64,000 nucleotides of DNA, from NCBI RefSeq assembly GCF_024586455.1, contig NC_065920.1, positions 74,702,215 through 74,766,214 of the forward strand, written 5' to 3'. The notes beneath the pieces were generated by a model. That model did no database searches and was not told the DNA's origin. It saw only the letters and a list, made by a program, of their open reading frames with translations. Made by a program: the position numbers and the translations under genes. The DNA comes from Bactrocera neohumeralis (taxonomy: Eukaryota > Arthropoda > Insecta > Diptera > Tephritidae). The first letter of the stretch is position 1. Each line of letters starts with the position of its first letter. Below, in pieces: positions 59,165-64,000 of this stretch.

Positions 59165-59615
59165 ACTAACAACAAGAAAAAAAATTAACTTCGGCTTTAG
59201 CAAATCTATAATATCCTTCACAAGTACATTTCTTACAGTATAAAAGGGTATGTATGAAAATATCTTGATTTTGATTAGCCAGTTTGAATGGCAGTTATAG
59301 GCTGTCGTAGTCTGATCAGCACAATTTTTTCGGATATTGTATTGTTGGCTCAGGAAATAATAAGTGTTTAATTTCGTGGCGATATCTCAGCAAATGAAAA
59401 AGTTTTCCATAAAAGCATTTAATTTTGAGGTATCAGTTTGTATGACAGCTATATTCCATAGTGATATGATCAGGAAATCAGGCTGGTTCACATAAGCGGT
59501 GTCTACGCCAATAAAGAAGACGTTTGTGTATATATAGATGACAGACAGTCAGAGAGAGAGACATGGCTAATTCGATAAAAACTTATTATGCCTTTTCCAG
59601 GGTATAATTTTGAAA
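59165..59615 (-). repeat. Helitron/DINE-1-like dispersed repeat, reverse orientation
   Basis: Starts acaagaaaaaaaattaacttc, as at 47.5 kb. Reverse unit marks lie near 59284 and 59440 (156 bases apart). After a short GAGAGAG tract at 59551 it ends near cagggtataat at 59600. Confidence 0.6.
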
Positions 59616-61325
59616 ATTAGTCGGTTTTAAAATATATTACTTATAAAATGCCCTATTCTTTCAACAATTATAACGTAACTTAAATCTGCTTACCATACAA
59701 TCCTGATGACAGTTTTATTAAGTGTGGAACTTCACTAAATAAAAAAGCACCCAAATATAGGCAACGTTTTTATTCCAACCACAATTGTGGTTTATGTATC
59801 AGGACTCAAAAGTACATTGCAGTACTTTTCAAGAAATTATTGTTATGTTGTACTGCTAATGCTGGATTAAGCACCTAAAGGATTATGTTTACTTCTAAGT
59901 CAGAAAAAAATAATTTATTCGCGAATATTTTTTGAATGAGCGTTTTATTAAATAAACAAATAATGTAGTTTAGTAATCGGTGACTAATGACTTTATATGT
60001 TTTATATACTCTTGACACCGTAGCCGATCTCCAGGATATCTTCAAAAAAAGTGTCTGGGAGTGAAGAAGAGTTTTTTGCTTAAAATTGTCTCAAATCCAA
60101 TGATTCAAAAAAGAAACCATAACAATAGTCAAATGCACGTAATGATCGAAGGTCTAGTCAAAATTTATTTTTTGGCAAAAGGATGGCTTCCAAACAACAA
60201 AAATTTTATTATTATTTTATATTATTTAATTATTTTGTCTGAAAAAACTTACATTTCAGACTGGCTAAAAAATCAAAATTATTATAAAAAAACATATTCC
60301 TTCATCATTACTTGAAAAATGTGTCTGAGAAGGCAAATTTCAATTCGAATGGTACAGCTTGTTTTGAAGAAACAGTTTTTACCATCTCGAAAAGCAGAGT
60401 TTCAAAACATATGCTTAAAGTAGTGAGAGCCGATAACACTAAGTCAGAACACTCTTTCAAATAATTGCACTAATCGCCGAAGCTTTTTGCTGGATGAACG
60501 TCAAATTTTCAAAGAATATTTTCAAAATGTATATGCATTATATATACTCGTATGAGAAAAATATCGAATTACGTAAATCCAGAAGTAAATACTAGTTATA
60601 ATCCTTAAAAAAACATAAGCTTTATAATACCAAAATTGCTTCCACAGTTTACTGTTGAGACTTTTGTAGACAATTATCCGAGCTTATTTTTTATATAGTG
60701 CGCTGTTCTGCGCCAAGTAGTGGATCCTATAAGTTATCAGCCATACTCGAACGACAAAAGAAGCTGATTAACAATCCAGGAAATATCAATTTCAATATAT
60801 TTTTAAATTAATTGATCGATTACTAGGATTTAAGCTTCTTGTTAGAAAAACATATGTTAAGTCGGCGTTTTGGATCATGGTAGATAATGTTTCGTACGCT
60901 CTAGTGAACTACTTGTTCTCTTAAAGGCCAAAAAAATTTTTTCTATACTTAGTAAAGATGATAATAGTGATTCTCTTTACTCAAACACAAAAGAGCGGTC
61001 ATTGCTTAGCTGCCGTAAGTTTTTCTCGCTTTCGAAACCGAAATGTCAAGTTCGGGGAGCTCGCCATGAGTCCACTGAAAATCGCTAGATCGACTGTATG
61101 TCGCAAATAAAGAGATGCCAAACGCACACTTTACACGAATATAAAAAAAGCTTGTACCAATCTAAAAAAATATTTTTTATCAATTTGATTTGCGCGAGTA
61201 GTTTCGATGGGCTAATCTGGACAAAATTTGATTAGATGGTATACTGGCGGTTGTTTACAGAATCTAATTTTCGAAGAGCGAAGTTTATTTCGAAGTACAA
61301 TTGCAGATCTTCAGTATACCCATTC
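59616..61325. other. gene-free stretch
   Basis: AT-rich; an 84-codon frame at 60061-60315 has no ATG start and no domain. No repeats beyond a single aaatataggcaacg string at 59754 that resembles the array below. Confidence 0.35.
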
Positions 61326-61329
61326 TTTT

Positions 61330-61870
61330 TAATATCGTAAGTTCATTACTGAAATTAAAGCTCACCAATTTATCAACTACTTTGAAAAATTACATCAAAA
61401 ATAAAAGAGGAGAATTTCATGGAATAATTTGGGTATGTGACACTACTAAAATGTAACTGACATGCAAACATAAACAATATTTTTATCAGTTCATTAACTA
61501 CTCTCATAAAATACAAACAGAAATCAGTAAAGCGTATTTTTTGGCATAATTAGGTTACGTAACTTTGCTAAAATGTATGTAACGTCTAAACGTAAGCAAA
61601 TTTGTTATACATTTTTTAACTGTTTAAAAAAAATGATTCAGAAACGGGAATTTCATAGAAAAATTTGGGTATGTGACTCTGCTAAAATGTAACTGACCCC
61701 CAAATGTAGGCAACATTTCTATCAAATCCTCAAATACTTTGGTAAAATATATCGGAAACCAGAAACGAGACTTTCATGGAACAATTTAAATGTCTTCTTC
61801 GAAACTTCGGAAAATTATAACTTACACACAAATGTAGGCAACATTAGTTTTTTTTATTTTTGTACAATAT
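61330..61870 (+). repeat. tandem array of a ~117-base unit, four copies
   Basis: The mark ttcatggaataatttgg lies near 61416, 61532 (changed), 61648 and 61770. Each copy also has ctaaaatgtaactgac and caaatgtaggcaaca equivalents. Copies are clearly diverged. No coding content. Confidence 0.75.
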
Positions 61871-62118
61871 TACGCACATACAAAATTTTTGGTTTGAATT
61901 TTGAATATTTCTGTTTACCTTTTAAGCCGATTTCAATTCATTTGCACTACAAAAGCGTTACTCATAGTAAACTTAAAACCGGCTTAAATATGCGCCTTAA
62001 CTATGAACCATTCACATGTGCACAGAGCAAAAAAAAAATAAATAAAGAGCTAGCGCCGAAAGGGAGTCCCTTCCAAAAAATGCAAACATGCGCATTGATT
62101 TTTTTTTTCCACTATAAG

Positions 62119-62475
62119 CTACCAAACCGTACTCATAAAATGCATACATATCTCCACAAGCAGTGAGCTACGCGATGTCTGCTCTGCTGTGTATTGGCAA
62201 CCAATGGACCTCCTGTGGTTTTCTGTGCAATAGTATAAGTGCAACGGTTGACCGGCTGTGTTGCAACGAAGGCGTGGGAGAAACATTAGTGTGCTGCATG
62301 TATTCCTATGTACATTTGTATCCCTACTGTATGTGTGTGTGTCTGCGAGGGTCTCTAAGTATATGTGCGGGCTTAAAAGCTTTGCTGCCATAATACTCGT
62401 ACTCGAACACCTACAAGGCTCAATGAGCAGTACATTTCGGTATGGGTTCGAACGCCACTGTCCAGCTGAGAACAT
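62119..62475 (-). other. 118-codon open frame, no recognised domain
   Basis: ATG with A at -3, product starting MFSAGQWRSNPYRNV, rich in Cys, Ser and His. It is the longest ATG frame outside repeats and transposon relics, and it lies in a GC-richer island, which also makes long frames likelier. No motif or signal seen. Confidence 0.12.
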
Positions 62476-63102
62476 AATCTTGATTGATTTTCAGTTGATG
62501 TGAAAGCCGTCATACACACAGAATACTCGAAGCGTAAGCCAGTTAAGCTGCTCGCTCATGGCGGGCGCCGCAGCGAAGCGAAGGAAAAGGATTGTGTCGT
62601 TGAAAGTAGCGGACGGCTTAAGGGCAGGTGTGTTCGGAGTAAATCGCAGGATATGCACATGGTTCGATTTTAAGTGCTGAATCGGCTGCGGAGATGCAAG
62701 CGGTTTAATATTTTAGTGTTCTGTATTATGACGTGAACGATGTGTTGCAGAGTTCAGTTTTTTCAGACAGTTTGTTTTTTGTCATGAACATAACATATGT
62801 CAGTCTAAGAGAGTTAAATGCAAAAAATATCTTTTTATTGATTTATTTAATAAAATTGCAAATCTTTTGTATTCACCCTTAAGAGATTTAATATTCTGCA
62901 CATAATTCCTGTATAATTAAATGATACATTTCCCTTGCTGAGTTGGCGTATTTCTTGCTATCCCTTTGTGTTCTACTTAACCTTATTTAAAATGCAAAAC
63001 CACATCAACAAAGTAGAAACAAAATTAGTAGATTTTTAGGGTCCTTTTGATTAAGATGCCAGCGACAGTGCGTGCATGTGTGTTAGTGTGTTTGTGTGGC
63101 AC

Positions 63103-63429
63103 TTAAAAATTGTGCTTTTTCACTTGAAAAGGTCTGTGAAATTTACAATCTTTTTTAAGAGCTAATAAATGATTTTTATGGCAGTGAGCAAGGAGCAAAC
63201 GACCTTCTTGCAGGGTCCAAATTGAGCCAGGCAGATTTGAGGACACAATAAACTTTATTTGTGTATATTTAAAATTAAATGAACAAATAATATTTGTGGA
63301 ATTTAAAGTGTCTGTTGCATAGCAGGTGGCTGCTGGGCTCTTTAATGGTCGAAATTTAATACTCTCAATAAATTTAGAGTTGTTTAAGAGTGCAGAAATA
63401 TTAGACTTTTTGTGAGTTCGTTTTTGCAT
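63103..63429 (-). other. 108-codon open frame, no recognised domain
   Basis: ATG start, product beginning MQKRTHKKSNISALLNNSKF. No domain, membrane segment or known motif. Probably chance. Confidence 0.1.
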
Positions 63430-63746
63430 GAAGGATTGAATTGACTCAATGAGAGTCGCAAAAAAAATATTTAGGAATTTTCTTGATTGATGATCATATT
63501 ATTGACATTACTTACTGTCTTATTTAAAATATATGTAGTTTTTTATTGTTGAATAAGCCTAAAATTTGATTGCTCACTTTGTAGGACAGCCATACGATCT
63601 GAAAATTTTTCACCGTTTCCGACTGTCATCATGTCTTAGAAACCGGAATGGAATGATTATTAACCGATCAAGGACTGTCAACTTGGCATCATTATTCAAA
63701 GTACATTCATTAATTTTTTTTGCCGCGACAACAATAACAACAACAA

Positions 63747-63900
63747 TTTTTAAGGAAGCTTTTACCGTTGCCTCTAATAACATTCTTAGCCAATTTGAAA
63801 GAAGATAACTCGGCACCATATCTCTAAATAATTTCTGGACATTTTTTAAGGAAAATTTTCCCGTTACCTAGACTAGTATTCTTAGCCAATCTTAAAGTTT
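63747..63900 (+). repeat. two imperfect tandem copies, ~96 bases apart
   Basis: taaggaagcttttaccgttg (63751) and taaggaaaattttcccgtta (63847) start matching segments that both go on to attcttagccaat. A local duplication; the right end of the window follows at once with nothing recognised. Confidence 0.6.
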
Positions 63901-64000
63901 TCCATAAATGTATATTCTCCATAAATATAACCGAACTACATTTATTAAGTTCCTCTTGGACTGACCTATGACTTCAACTGGATTCGCCATACCATCGGCA

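Larger units (their letters stand above)
61871..63745. other. gene-free stretch; unique island 62160-62720
   Basis: The island is GC-richer and unique; the remainder is AT-rich with a GT tract near 63075-63100. Only the two unrecognised frames listed separately are of any length. Confidence 0.35.

Noticed and set aside
60061..60315. 84-codon open frame
   Set aside because: GTG start, AT-rich Lys/Asn/Ile composition, no domain.
62440..62465. tRNA-like gggttcgaacgcc string
   Set aside because: No A box or acceptor stem partner upstream; an isolated T-arm look-alike.

Overview
The window is nuclear DNA from an insect, most likely a higher fly and probably a tephritid fruit fly. It is strongly AT-rich. 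It is full of CA/GT, CAA/GTT and poly-A/T tracts and of dead Tc1/mariner and non-LTR retrotransposons. It also carries a dispersed repeat with about 155-base internal units that I associate with tephritid genomes; this is recall, not a search. I see no bacterial or phage genes, no operons, no CRISPR array and no convincing tRNA or rRNA gene. No complete host protein-coding gene is visible.

Layout. 0-2.7 kb: two broken retrotransposon pieces (an RNase H domain and a zinc-knuckle gag). 3-6 kb: AT-rich degenerate repeats. 6.16-7.51 kb: a candidate TATA/initiator promoter, long leader and splice donor on the + strand. 7.5-21.9 kb: five tandem arrays (a diverged two-copy coding-like repeat, a nested 20-base minisatellite, a 677-base ACTTAT array, a 175-base array and an AT-rich array), with transposon relics between them. 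22.4-31.5 kb: a deleted mariner element, two more tandem arrays, a Tc1/mariner-type transposase with an internal 192-base duplication, and a non-LTR 3' end. 33-43 kb: RTE-like and Jockey-like reverse transcriptase relics, two mariner relics and Helitron-like repeats. 43.7-50.5 kb: a truncated mariner lying in a GA-rich tract, a second deleted mariner, an R1-like 3' end and a TTTTA array. 50.9-51.25 kb: a strong zero-length-exon (recursive) splice site on the + strand, followed at once by a short open frame ending in a PET-domain-like tetrapeptide. 53.8-64 kb: one more mariner relic, two more Helitron-like repeats, a 117-base array and unannotated DNA.

Interpretation. The promoter/donor candidate near 6.2-7.5 kb and the recursive site at 51.0 kb face the same way. 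They are consistent with the window lying inside a very long intron of a + strand gene whose main coding exons are outside it. That is inference; transcript data would decide it. The transposon relics all carry stops, frameshifts, deletions or lost catalytic residues, and none looks active. GC-richer islands of unique DNA lie between the relics and are the best places to look for regulatory elements, but I cannot name factors from sequence alone.
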